Positions 45,147 to 53,612 of a DNA stretch of 64,000 nt are shown piece after piece (the stretch's first letter is position 1; each line of letters starts with the position of its first letter). Below the pieces are notes generated by a model, which was given only the letters and a program-made list of their open reading frames with translations, did not search any database and was not told where the DNA came from. Source of the DNA: Bradyrhizobium sp. S69 (lineage in GTDB: Bacteria; Pseudomonadota; Alphaproteobacteria; Rhizobiales; Xanthobacteraceae). The DNA lies in contig NZ_LMUK01000043.1 of NCBI RefSeq assembly GCF_009766005.1, forward strand, positions 253,122-317,121, in the 5' to 3' direction. Made by a program: the position numbers and the translations under genes.

Positions 45147-45701
45147 ATGACGGCCATAGCGACATCGAGTCCTGATGGCGCAGCGTTCGTTCGTAAGGGT
45201 CTTGGTCGCAAAGGTCTTGATCAGAGCGGACGGACGACGCTGTCCGGCCGATCGGGATCGTTTGCGATCGGACTGGCTACTGCCGGATTTGTTGCCGCCG
45301 GATTTGGTCTGGCGCCTGGATCCGCCGTGGCCAGCGATACGCTGCAGGTGACCAATGCCCGGGTGCCCGCCTCCGATCAGGTTGGCATCGATCTTCCGCT
45401 GCTGATGACGATCAGGAACGACGGGGCCGAAGCCGACGCCATATCGCGGGTCCGCTGTCCGATCGCGAATTTCTCCGAGAAGCACACCGTCGACCGCGGC
45501 GAAGGTGGATTGGCCATGCGCGCGGTCAAATCAATCCCGATCCCTGAAAACAAGACCGTCGAGCTGACGCGGGACGGATATCACGTGATGCTGTTGCAGA
45601 CGCGGCAGAAGCTCGTCGATGGCGAGAAGTTCACCTGTGCCGTCGTGTTCCAGAACGCCGGAACCAAGGAAACGGAGGTGCTGGTTTCACCAACGCCCTG
45701 A
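45147..45701 (+). CDS. PCuAC-type periplasmic copper chaperone
   Basis: A 184-residue exported protein. The copper motif H-x10-M-x21-H-x-M is exact: His113, Met124, His146, Met148 (GYHVML). Signal segment GLATAGFVAAGFGLAPGSAVAS. Such chaperones deliver Cu(I) to the CuA site of cytochrome oxidase, or supply other periplasmic copper proteins. The context is a PQQ dehydrogenase and cytochrome c rather than oxidase assembly genes, so it may feed an electron-transfer chain for the dehydrogenase. Confidence 0.8.
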   Translation: MTAIATSSPDGAAFVRKGLGRKGLDQSGRTTLSGRSGSFAIGLATAGFVAAGFGLAPGSAVASDTLQVTNARVPASDQVGIDLPLLMTIRNDGAEADAISRVRCPIANFSEKHTVDRGEGGLAMRAVKSIPIPENKTVELTRDGYHVMLLQTRQKLVDGEKFTCAVVFQNAGTKETEVLVSPTP

Positions 45702-45811
45702 TCGCCGGCAGCGGACTCGCGAGCCCGCTGAACATAGCCGAACGCCGGATACCGGTATTCGGGTCAACAGAATTCCGATTCAACGAGAATTCGTCATTAG
45801 GAGGACTACGC

Positions 45812-47596
45812 ATGGAGCGATCTTCAGGTCATACAAAAGTTTCCCCGCGAGTGGGTTTGCTCGCGGTTGCGGTCGCTGTCGCGGCCATGATGGGCACACC
45901 GGTCTCAGCTGCGGACGAGGTCACGCCGGAACGGCTGCTCAACGTCGACAAGGAGCCGGGCAACTGGCTCCATCATCACAAGGATTTTTCGGCTCACCGA
46001 TTCTCCAGCCTGAAGGATATCAACCGCGATAATGTGAAGAATCTCAAAGTCGCCTGGACCATGCACCTCGGCGGCGTCGAGGGCGGCGGCATCTGGAGCC
46101 ATGGCGGGCTGGAAGGCACGCCCATTGCCGAAAACGGCTTCCTGTATGTTACCGATGGATGGGGCTCGGTCTACAAGATCGACGCGCATGGCGGCCGCGG
46201 CAACCTGGTCTGGAAGATGGATCCCAAGACGGACCATGACTGGGCGGGTGCCGTCTCCTGCTGCGGCGTCGACAACCGTGGCGTCGCCTTGTGGGGCGAT
46301 CTCGTGATTTCGCATACCCTTGATGGCCGACTGGTCGCAACCAACAAGGAGACCGGCCAGGTCGCCTGGCAACGCACGGTGGCCGATCCGGACAAGGGCG
46401 AGGTCATTACCGGCGCTCCGCTGATCGTCAAGAACATGGCTATCACCGGCGTTGCCGGCGCGGAGTACGGCATTCGCGGCTGGATCGCCGCCACCGACCT
46501 CACGACCCAGAAAGAGGTTTGGCGCACCCATACCATACCGGGCAAGGGCGAGCCCGGCAGCGAAACCTGGAAGGATGACAAGAGCGCGAGCGCTTCCGGC
46601 GGCGGTTCGACCTGGGTGACCGGCAGTTACGATCCTACAACCGACACGATCGTCTGGGGTGTCGGCAATCCGGGACCGGACTGGGATAATGCGTACCGGC
46701 CGGGCGACAATCTCTACACTGACAGCTCGCTGGGCCTCGATGCCTCGACCGGCAAGATCAAGTGGCACTATCAGCACACGCCGAACGATCCCTTCGACTA
46801 CGACAGCGTCGCGGAAAACGTGCTGGTCGATATCCCCGGCCCCAGCGGCCCGCAGAAGCTCTCGCTCGAAGCGGACCGCAACGGCTTCGCCTATGCGATC
46901 GATCGCACCACGGGCAAGTTCGTCTGGGGTCTTCCGTTCGTCAAGAAGGTGACGTGGACCAAAGGCCTCGATGCGGAGACCGGCAAGCCGATCGAGTACG
47001 ACCCGAACAAGTCGGTGCAGGCCTATGAAGCGTCGGTGACGCCAAGCCGCACCAACATGGAAACCGACATCTGCCCCGGCAACATGGGCGGCAAGAACTG
47101 GCCACCGACGGCCTACAATCCGGAGCTGAAGCTCTGGTACATCCCGGTGATCGAGAGCTGTAATCACATCAAGGTCGAGGTGTCGGACCAGAACAAACTG
47201 AAACCGCGGGAGTTCTGGACCGGCGGCGGACCGAGCCAGAACGTCAAGATCACCGGCAGCGTCACCGCGATCGACGTCACCACCGGCAAGATCGCCGGCA
47301 AGTTGGAAACGCCGTACCCGAATCTGGGTGGCATGCTGGCCACTCCGGACCTCGTCTTCACCGGTCAGCCCTCCGGCGAAGTGATGGCGCTTGATGCCAA
47401 GTCGCTGGCGAAGCTTTGGGAGTTCAATACCGGCGGCGGCGTCAACGCACCGCCAATGACCTTCTCGGTCGACGGCAAACAGTACATCGCCATCCTGGTC
47501 GGGTTGGGCGGTGCCTGGGACAAGTGGTTCATCGATTCAACGCCCGAGCTGAAAAAGATGCAGCCGGGATCGATGCTCTACGTGTTCGCGCTCTGA
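45812..47596 (+). CDS. PQQ-dependent alcohol dehydrogenase, lanthanide type
   Basis: A 594-residue periplasmic quinoprotein. Signal peptide to about residue 33; eight-blade propeller motifs (for example AIDVTTGKIAGKLETPYPNLGG). PQQ-stacking vicinal disulfide Cys150-Cys151 (SCCGVD), metal ligands Glu in GAEYGIRGW and Asn in GNPGPDW, catalytic Asp329 in FDYDSV. Asp331 two residues on is the position that separates lanthanide enzymes (XoxF, ExaF, PedH: D-x-D) from calcium MxaF (D-x-A). AGGAGG is seven bases before the ATG. Likely oxidises a primary alcohol and donates electrons to the cytochrome c encoded next. Not a close match to canonical XoxF in my memory, so the substrate is open. Confidence 0.9.
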   Translation: MERSSGHTKVSPRVGLLAVAVAVAAMMGTPVSAADEVTPERLLNVDKEPGNWLHHHKDFSAHRFSSLKDINRDNVKNLKVAWTMHLGGVEGGGIWSHGGLEGTPIAENGFLYVTDGWGSVYKIDAHGGRGNLVWKMDPKTDHDWAGAVSCCGVDNRGVALWGDLVISHTLDGRLVATNKETGQVAWQRTVADPDKGEVITGAPLIVKNMAITGVAGAEYGIRGWIAATDLTTQKEVWRTHTIPGKGEPGSETWKDDKSASASGGGSTWVTGSYDPTTDTIVWGVGNPGPDWDNAYRPGDNLYTDSSLGLDASTGKIKWHYQHTPNDPFDYDSVAENVLVDIPGPSGPQKLSLEADRNGFAYAIDRTTGKFVWGLPFVKKVTWTKGLDAETGKPIEYDPNKSVQAYEASVTPSRTNMETDICPGNMGGKNWPPTAYNPELKLWYIPVIESCNHIKVEVSDQNKLKPREFWTGGGPSQNVKITGSVTAIDVTTGKIAGKLETPYPNLGGMLATPDLVFTGQPSGEVMALDAKSLAKLWEFNTGGGVNAPPMTFSVDGKQYIAILVGLGGAWDKWFIDSTPELKKMQPGSMLYVFAL

Positions 47597-47610
47597 CCAT
47601 CCACAAGGGA

Positions 47611-47631
47611 GGGCCCGGGACAACCGGGCCC
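47611..47631 (+). promoter_or_regulatory. Strong hairpin between PQQ-ADH and cytochrome c genes
   Basis: GGGCCCGG and CCGGGCCC form a perfect 8-base stem over GACAA, 14 bases after the dehydrogenase stop, without a clear T-tract. It may attenuate or stabilise the transcript so the dehydrogenase is made in excess over the cytochrome. Confidence 0.55.
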
Positions 47632-47657
47632 CCCTGCTTTGTCCGACAAGAGACCTC

Positions 47658-48227
47658 ATGATGAACTTCAATGCCTTGCCGACCACGATACGCCTGCTCT
47701 TTGTAAGCGTCATAGCCCTGAATGTTTCGATCGGGTTTGCCTACGGCCAGTCGGCGCAGCCGCCGACCGCGGATCCAACCGACGCCGGCAAGGCGGTGTT
47801 CAAGCGAGCCAATTGCATGGGCTGCCACAAATGGCACGGCAATGGCGGTGGCGGCTATGGCGGCGACGCGCTGTCGCTGCGCAAGACCGAGCTGACGCGG
47901 GATCAGATCATCGAAACCGTCAGCTGCGGGCGACCGGGCACCGGCATGCCTTTCTTTGTGCGCGGCGCCTACGATGAGGTGAAATGCTACGGCATGACCC
48001 GGCAGGACGCCGCGGCACTGATGCCGCCGGAGGGCGGGACATTTCTGCGGCCGAAAGATATCGAAGCGGTCGCCGACTATGTGCTGGCCCACATCAAGGG
48101 AGCCGGCGACCCCAGCTACGCGGAATGCGTCGCCTTCTTCTCGAACGCGTCGCGCGTATGCGACATCTACAAGACGGCGTCGCAGAAGCCAGACGATGCG
48201 AGCGCCGCCACGGGGAAAAGCCAGTGA
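47658..48227 (+). CDS. Periplasmic cytochrome c
   Basis: A 189-residue exported single-haem protein with haem motif CMGCH near residue 55 and probable Met axial ligand in GTGMPFF. Other Cys residues (SCGRPG, VKCYG, AECVAF, VCDIY) may form disulfides. Located just after the PQQ dehydrogenase, it is the probable electron acceptor, like XoxG or ExaB. Stop overlaps the next ATG by one base. Confidence 0.88.
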   Translation: MMNFNALPTTIRLLFVSVIALNVSIGFAYGQSAQPPTADPTDAGKAVFKRANCMGCHKWHGNGGGGYGGDALSLRKTELTRDQIIETVSCGRPGTGMPFFVRGAYDEVKCYGMTRQDAAALMPPEGGTFLRPKDIEAVADYVLAHIKGAGDPSYAECVAFFSNASRVCDIYKTASQKPDDASAATGKSQ

Positions 48228-48871
48228 TGGATCAATCAAGGCGATCGGGAATTCTTGCCGTAATCGTGCTGGCCTGGCAGGCGGTCGCGCTTGCGCACGC
48301 TCCGGCCCGGACCGAGGAATTCAGCGGCAACGATCTGCGCGACATCCGCCTCGGAATGGCGGCATCCGAGTTGGCGAAATCCGGCTATATCGACTTTGCC
48401 TGCGCGGCGGATCCAAAGCATACCCTGGCCGGCTGGGAAAACTGGCATGACTGTCCTGCCGAGGCGAGCGGGATGCGGGCGATCCGGTTTGGCTTCGATC
48501 CAACGACCAGCCGCGACGGCACGATGGTGGCAGGTCATCCGGCGATTTTGACATTGCTGATCGCCGGTGGCGGCACGGTTGCCGGTTTGCAGATCGAGAC
48601 CGATCCGAAGGCGCGACTCTATCTAAGAAAGAAAGGGTTTCTGCTCGGGATACAGGCCAAATCGCGCTACGGCGCGGACGGATGGTTGTGCACCGAAGGC
48701 GAGCCGGGCGCGGGCGACCAGCCAGTGGGCGGCGTGTACCTGCGGGAACGCTGCACCAAGACGATCAGCGGTCGCGCGCTGGTCGTCGAACGCAACCTGT
48801 TTCGCCGACCCGAGCAGGACATCAAGGATTTCGTCGACGAAACCCGTGTCAGCATTTTGCGTGCCGAGTAG
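48227..48871 (+). CDS. Exported protein of unknown function in the PQQ-ADH operon
   Basis: A 214-residue protein I do not recognise. Signal peptide (ILAVIVLAWQAVALAHA), then a soluble domain with four Cys (FACAAD, WHDCPAE, WLCTEG, ERCTK) that probably form disulfides. TGATG overlap with the cytochrome gene shows cotranslation, so it likely assists the dehydrogenase or cytochrome. Confidence 0.75.
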   Translation: MDQSRRSGILAVIVLAWQAVALAHAPARTEEFSGNDLRDIRLGMAASELAKSGYIDFACAADPKHTLAGWENWHDCPAEASGMRAIRFGFDPTTSRDGTMVAGHPAILTLLIAGGGTVAGLQIETDPKARLYLRKKGFLLGIQAKSRYGADGWLCTEGEPGAGDQPVGGVYLRERCTKTISGRALVVERNLFRRPEQDIKDFVDETRVSILRAE

Positions 48872-48875
48872 CGCG

Positions 48876-50102
48876 TCATGAAGGATGAAGCTGCGGGCGC
48901 GGCCTTGTAAAGGACGCGCGGCCGCGCTTGAGGCCCCATAGCGGCTGCGCCAGCGTCGCGATCGCCTCGGCTGGGGCGTGCGCATCGAGGCAAACCAGAT
49001 CGGCCGGTCCACCGACGCTGATGCCGTAATCGTCGAGCCGCATCAGCCGCGCCGCGGCTGCCGTGATCATATCGAGACAGCCGGCAAGGTCCGAAGGCCG
49101 CGAGACGTGGCAGACATTGGCATAAAGATTGGCCATCCGGATCAGCGAACCATCGCCATAGGGCGTGAACGGATTGAGGATGTTGTTGGTCGAGATCGAA
49201 CAAATGACGCCGGCCTGCCGCAACGGTCCCGCCGCGACCACACCACGCGGAACCGCATGATCGTGGCTGCGACCCATCAGATGCAGATCGGTCGAAGGCA
49301 GGATCGTCACTGCGACGCCGGCGTTGGCCAGCTTGGTGGCGATCGCCCGAAACCGATCCGGCGGTAACAGCGACATTTGCGTCGCGTGTCCGACCGCGAC
49401 GCGGCCGCCCCAGCCATATTCCTCGGTTTTGCGACAGACATATTCGATCTGCATGCCGTCAATGGTCTCGGCGAGATCGAGATGCATGTCGATCTCGGCG
49501 TCGAAATCGCGCGCGATTTGGAAGATGCGGTCGATCTGGCCGCGCGGGTCGGTGTCGAAATAGGGCGCCGCGCCGATCGCGCGCGCGCCGCGGCCCAGGC
49601 CTTCGATCAGCAACTCTTCGGTGCCGGGATTGTTGGTCAGCCCTTCCTGCGGAAACACGCAGAGTTCGACATCGATGCCCCAGGCGTAATCGCGCGCCAA
49701 TTGCTCGACCGCGTCGAACCCGATCATGCCGATGCCCGGATCAAGCTCGACATGGGTGCGCATGTGCATGGTGCCGTGGCTGATGCAGCGCTCCAGCGTC
49801 TTCTTGCCGCGCGCGTAGACATCCTCAACGGTGAATTGCTTCTTGGCCGCCGCCGTGATCCGCACGGCCTCGGCGACCGTGCCTTGCTCGATCTGGCAGC
49901 GATCCATGATGCAGGTCTTGTCGAGATGGATATGGGTCTCGATCATGCCGGGCACCACGAGGCAGCCCCCGGCATCCAGCTCCGGCGCGTCGGCGCCGAG
50001 ACCGGCGGACAGCGCCGCGATCTTGGTGCCCTCGATGCCGATATCGGTGACGCCAAGCGCGCCCTGATGCAGGACGCAGGCGTTACGAACGATCAAATCC
50101 AT
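48876..50102 (-). CDS. Cytosine-deaminase/AtzC-like amidohydrolase with altered metal-site residue
   Basis: A 408-residue amidohydrolase. THIHLDK (His57, His59), EIDMHLDLAE and VGHATQM give His ligands as in CodA and N-isopropylammelide hydrolase AtzC. Where CodA has its catalytic Asp in GHDD before a DPWYPLG-like stretch, this protein has STNN before LNPFTPYGD, so the Asp appears replaced by Asn. Either another residue takes over or the chemistry differs. ATG 50102 overlaps by one base the stop of a broken ABC-ATPase fragment upstream. Substrate unknown: probably a nitrogen heterocycle. Confidence 0.8.
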   Translation of the reverse strand: MDLIVRNACVLHQGALGVTDIGIEGTKIAALSAGLGADAPELDAGGCLVVPGMIETHIHLDKTCIMDRCQIEQGTVAEAVRITAAAKKQFTVEDVYARGKKTLERCISHGTMHMRTHVELDPGIGMIGFDAVEQLARDYAWGIDVELCVFPQEGLTNNPGTEELLIEGLGRGARAIGAAPYFDTDPRGQIDRIFQIARDFDAEIDMHLDLAETIDGMQIEYVCRKTEEYGWGGRVAVGHATQMSLLPPDRFRAIATKLANAGVAVTILPSTDLHLMGRSHDHAVPRGVVAAGPLRQAGVICSISTNNILNPFTPYGDGSLIRMANLYANVCHVSRPSDLAGCLDMITAAAARLMRLDDYGISVGGPADLVCLDAHAPAEAIATLAQPLWGLKRGRASFTRPRPQLHPS

Positions 50103-50263
50103 CACTTCACCATCGCGGGATCGGCGCCAAGATAGGCGTCATCCAGCTTCGTCTCGCGCAACGCCTCGGCCGCGCCCTGAGCCATCACGCGGCCACCGCC
50201 GAGCACATAGCCACGATCGGCAATGGCTAGCACATGATCGGCTATCTGATCGACGATCAAGAG
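50102..50263 (-). pseudogene. Remnant of an ABC transporter ATPase (LivF-like C-terminus)
   Basis: The minus-strand frame ending at TGA 50102 reads like the last ~53 residues of a LivF-type ATPase: LLIVDQIADHVLAIADRGYV, then LGGGRVMAQG and AYLG. The Walker A, signature and Walker B parts are missing because a binding-protein gene ends 44 bases upstream. It is the 3' stub of a deleted transporter gene. Confidence 0.75.
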
Positions 50264-50306
50264 CGTGCAAGGGAACCATGACGTCCTCTCGCACGCGGTT
50301 GTGACA

Positions 50307-51407
50307 TCAGACGGTGCCGACGATGCCTTCGATCAGATAGTCGGTGTGTTCCAGTGACGGATCGTAAAGCGGAGTGTCCTTGCTGGAGATCAGCTTGCCG
50401 GTGTTGCTCTTGATCTCGCCGGTGAAGATCGGTTTGCCCGCCTTGAGGTCCGCGATCGCGGCCGTCGCGGCGTTCCTGCCGGCTTCGCTGGCGCCGGCGC
50501 CGAACGGCGAACTCGCCACCATATCCTTGTCATAGCCGCCGATCACCATGTTCGGCAGCTTCTCGCCCTTGGCGATCATGCCGGCGAAACTCTTGTAGAT
50601 GGTTCCCCACTTCAGTTCGGCACCGGTGATGAATCCCTTCGGCGCCAGATCGGCCTGGTTGGCGTTATGGCCGCAGCTTTTCACGCCGCGCTTCTCGGCG
50701 GTCTCGATCACGACCTTCGGGCTGTCGATGTGACAGGCGATGATGTCGCAACCGGCATCGACCAGCGCATTGGCGGCTTCGGCCTCGCGCACCGGCAGCG
50801 ACCAGTCGCCGGTGACGATGAGTTGCACCGTGACATTCGGATTGACCTTGCGCGCGCCGAGCATGAAGGAGTTGACGTTGCGCAGCACCAGCGGGATCGG
50901 CTTTGCCGCGACGTAGCCGATCTTGTTGGTCTTGGTCGATAATCCGGCGGCGATGCCGTTGACGTAATGGCCCTGATCCAGATAGCAGAAATATCCGCCG
51001 GCATTGGTCGGGTCCTTGCCCTCCTGCCACAGCGAGGTCGGGTGACGAAACTCGATCTTGGGGTATTTCTTCGCCTCGTCGACCATGAACGGGTTGAAAT
51101 AGCCGAACGAGGTTGGAAACAATAACGTCGCCCCGTCGATGTTGATCATCGACTCCATGGTCTTGGCCACCGCGACTGTCTCAGGCACGTTCTCTTCCTC
51201 GACCACCTTGACGCCGGGAATTTCCCGGAGCGCCTGGGCACCGACCGCGTGAGCCTGATTCCAGCCGTAATCCTGTCGCGACCCGACATAGATAATGCCG
51301 ACGGTGACGCCGGCGGCGAGCGCCGGATCGGACCGCCCCGAAAGGATGAAGGGGCTGGCGGCGGCAGCGCCCAGCAACGAACGGCGCGATAACGAATATT
51401 TGGTCAT
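50307..51407 (-). CDS. BMP-family ABC substrate-binding protein, without adjacent transporter
   Basis: A 366-residue periplasmic binding protein of the BMP (Med/PnrA-like) family that binds nucleosides or similar ligands. VGIIYVGSRQDYGWNQAHAVGAQAL, ATLLFPTSFGYFNPF and DIIACHIDSPK resemble the protein at 56090 closely. Signal with a twin-Arg (LSRRSLLGAAAASPF) suggests Tat export. ATG 51407 has GGGAGA upstream. Its own transporter appears lost, see the ATPase remnant; it may feed the system at 57196-61485. Confidence 0.9.
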   Translation of the reverse strand: MTKYSLSRRSLLGAAAASPFILSGRSDPALAAGVTVGIIYVGSRQDYGWNQAHAVGAQALREIPGVKVVEEENVPETVAVAKTMESMINIDGATLLFPTSFGYFNPFMVDEAKKYPKIEFRHPTSLWQEGKDPTNAGGYFCYLDQGHYVNGIAAGLSTKTNKIGYVAAKPIPLVLRNVNSFMLGARKVNPNVTVQLIVTGDWSLPVREAEAANALVDAGCDIIACHIDSPKVVIETAEKRGVKSCGHNANQADLAPKGFITGAELKWGTIYKSFAGMIAKGEKLPNMVIGGYDKDMVASSPFGAGASEAGRNAATAAIADLKAGKPIFTGEIKSNTGKLISSKDTPLYDPSLEHTDYLIEGIVGTV

Positions 51408-51474
51408 CAACAATCTCCCTGAAGGCTGACGCCTGGCTGATGCGACGGCAACAGCGGGGCACGGGGTGAACGGG

Positions 51475-52221
51475 TCATTTAGATGCTCGCTTCTTGCGCC
51501 GCGGCAGCGGCGCGACTTTCGGTGAAGTGGCGTTGTCATCGACATAGCGCGACAGCACCGCGCCAAGATCGAACTGCCCATCGCGGCCCTGGTCGAGCAT
51601 GGCGCGATGCTCGACCGAACCGAGATGATGATCCATCAACGCGATCGCGGCCGTGGCGTCCCGTCCACGCAGCGCGGCGACGATTTCGCGATGCTCGCTG
51701 ACGGCGCAATCGGCAGAATGCGGCCGGCCATAGAGCGCGAGGATCAGCGAGGTGCGCGACACCACCTCGCCGAGATAGCGGGCGAGCAATGCATTGCCCG
51801 ACAGCGCGCCGAGCTTGGTGTGGAATTCGCCCGCGAGCCGGATCGAAACCCGTTCATCACCGCCCTTGCGCGCGGCGTCCTCCTGGCGGACGTGACCTTC
51901 GAGTTCGGCGCCGAATTCGGCGCGCCAGCGCAAAATAACGAGCCGCACCACCTCGCGTTCCAGCGTGCGGCGAACTTCAAAAACTTCCTTGGCCTGTTCC
52001 AGCGTCGGCTTCGCCGTGGTTGCGGTCCGGCGCGGCGGCGCATCGACCAGCCCTTCGGACTGCAATTGCGCCAGGGCTGCGCGAACCAAAGTCCGGCTCA
52101 TGCCGAAGCGCGCGCCGAGTTCATCCTCCGGCAGTTTGGTGCCCGGCGGCAACGCCTGCTCGATGATGGCCTGCCGCAGCGCCTTGCAGGCGAAATCAAC
52201 GCGGGTGGACTTCTTGCTCAT
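51475..52221 (-). CDS. GntR-family regulator (FCD/FadR C-terminal type)
   Basis: A 248-residue regulator. N-terminal wHTH: PEDELGARFGMSRTLVRAALAQLQSEGLV; C-terminal helical FCD domain with His metal positions (GEFHTKLGALSG; HREIVAALRGRD; HHLGSVEHR). It lies between two blocks of the nitrogen-compound region, and TTGTATACAG-like boxes precede both forward operons, so it probably represses them. Confidence 0.92.
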   Translation of the reverse strand: MSKKSTRVDFACKALRQAIIEQALPPGTKLPEDELGARFGMSRTLVRAALAQLQSEGLVDAPPRRTATTAKPTLEQAKEVFEVRRTLEREVVRLVILRWRAEFGAELEGHVRQEDAARKGGDERVSIRLAGEFHTKLGALSGNALLARYLGEVVSRTSLILALYGRPHSADCAVSEHREIVAALRGRDATAAIALMDHHLGSVEHRAMLDQGRDGQFDLGAVLSRYVDDNATSPKVAPLPRRKKRASK

Positions 52222-52484
52222 CCGAAAAACGCCGCCAAGCTTTCAGCGCACCGATCGCGCGCTCCAGCGCATACGATAATTCGAAATCTGGTACACAGGA
52301 TGCGGCAATTTTGTTCGACGCGCTCGAAGATTCGGCAGCACATCGCCTAAACTTTGCGCTTCGATAAGCCTTAAAAAACGAGAATAATGATGATCTGCCC
52401 GTGTCCGACACCCGCGCATCCGCAGACGGTCGCGCATCGGGCGAGCTGACTGAGTATCCGAAAACATGATTTCGGTACCTATTC

Positions 52485-52494
52485 TTGTATACAG
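52485..52494. promoter_or_regulatory. Candidate GntR operator before the DUF1989 operon
   Basis: TTGTATACAG contains the perfect palindrome TGTATACA, directly before the GAGGAG ribosome site of the RHH gene. A near copy is at 55865. FCD-type GntR proteins often bind TTGTATACAA-like sites. Inferred. Confidence 0.45.
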
Positions 52495-52509
52495 TTTTGA
52501 GGAGAGGCC

Positions 52510-52680
52510 ATGACCGACACGGTCGTCAAACTGCGGTTGAACCAGCAGCAACTGGAACTAATCGATCGCACGATCGCGCAAGGCGTAGCGCCCGATCGGG
52601 TGGCGCTGGTGCGGCTGGCGCTTCATGAATATGCCGCCGCGCATAAAGCCGAAGCCGACAGCATGGAGCGGGCGCAATGA
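52510..52680 (+). CDS. 56-aa ribbon-helix-helix-like protein leading the DUF1989 operon
   Basis: A 56-residue reading frame from ATG 52510 after GGAGAGG. VVKLRLNQQQLELIDRTIAQ, then RVALVRLALHEYAA, fits a one-strand, two-helix RHH (CopG/Arc-like) fold. Its TGA overlaps the ATG of the DUF1989 gene (ATGA). It could be an autoregulator or a small partner of the enzymes. Small size makes the family call tentative; the coding call is strong because of the overlap. Confidence 0.7.
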   Translation: MTDTVVKLRLNQQQLELIDRTIAQGVAPDRVALVRLALHEYAAAHKAEADSMERAQ

Positions 52681-53612
52681 CCGGCCGCCAGATCATCTCC
52701 GAATGTGTTATCGAGCCCGGCACCGGCAAGGCGATCGAACTGCTGAAGGGGCAGATCCTCCGCGTCGAGCAGGTCGAGGGTGGCCAATGCGCCGACTTCA
52801 ATTGCTTCAATTTGCATGACTACAAGGAGTTCATGCATTGCGGCCGTACCCGCACCGTGCACGGCTTTCATCCGACCACCGGCACCTTCATGTGGTCGGC
52901 GCCGCCGCGCGAGCGCGCGATGCTCTATATTCTGGAAGACACCGTCGGCCGCAACGACGTGCTGTTTCCGCGTTGCAGCGCCTATGTCTATGAGGCCTCC
53001 TATGGCTTTGCCGTGCACACCAATTGCCACGACATCCAGGCCGAGGCGCAGCGCGAATACGGCCTGACGCCCGACGACGTGCACGATTCCTTCAATCTGT
53101 TCATGTGCACCGGCGTCGACGAGGACGGCCACGCCTTCATGACGCGACAAACCACCAAGCGTGGGGATTATGTCGACCTGCTGGCGCTGATGGACGTGCT
53201 GGCGGTGCCCAATGTCTGCGGCGCCGACGTCATGAAGACCAGCAACTTTGCCCTGAAACCACTCAAGCTGACGGTGTTTGCCGCGACCGATGCCGATCTC
53301 GCCAAGGTGCCGAAAACGCCGACCCTGGCCAGCCAGCGCACGCCCAAGGACTTCAAGAATCCGACCATCAAGACCGACCGGCCGCTGCGGCGCGATCCGG
53401 CCTACACACCGGAATTCCCCAACACGCCGATCGTGGTCACGGAGCTCGCCATTTCGCTTTCGCCAGCAGAGATGGAAATGTTCAACGCGGTGAAGCGCAG
53501 CGACATCTATGGCGACGATGACGCGGCGGCGCTGCGCGACCTTTTGTTCTCGTGGTGGGAAGAACGCTTCCTACAGGCCCGTGCCGGCGCACCGTCGATC
53601 GAGAGCAAATGA
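52677..53612 (+). CDS. DUF1989 (urea-carboxylase-associated) family protein
   Basis: A 311-residue protein of the family found beside urea/guanidine carboxylases. Motifs: GQCADFNCFNLHDYKEFMHCGRTRT, NDVLFPRCSAYVYE, HTNCHDIQAE with many Cys/His that may bind metal. Some DUF1989 pairs act as carboxyguanidine deiminase; here no carboxylase is nearby and the protein is single, with a C-terminal extension of ~100 residues. It could deiminate or hydrolyse a nitrogen-rich compound. Overlaps both neighbours. Confidence 0.85.
   Translation: MTGRQIISECVIEPGTGKAIELLKGQILRVEQVEGGQCADFNCFNLHDYKEFMHCGRTRTVHGFHPTTGTFMWSAPPRERAMLYILEDTVGRNDVLFPRCSAYVYEASYGFAVHTNCHDIQAEAQREYGLTPDDVHDSFNLFMCTGVDEDGHAFMTRQTTKRGDYVDLLALMDVLAVPNVCGADVMKTSNFALKPLKLTVFAATDADLAKVPKTPTLASQRTPKDFKNPTIKTDRPLRRDPAYTPEFPNTPIVVTELAISLSPAEMEMFNAVKRSDIYGDDDAAALRDLLFSWWEERFLQARAGAPSIESK

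Noticed and set aside
45905..47167. 420-codon frame opposite the PQQ dehydrogenase
   Set aside because: The plus strand has full catalytic motifs, and the minus frame has none.
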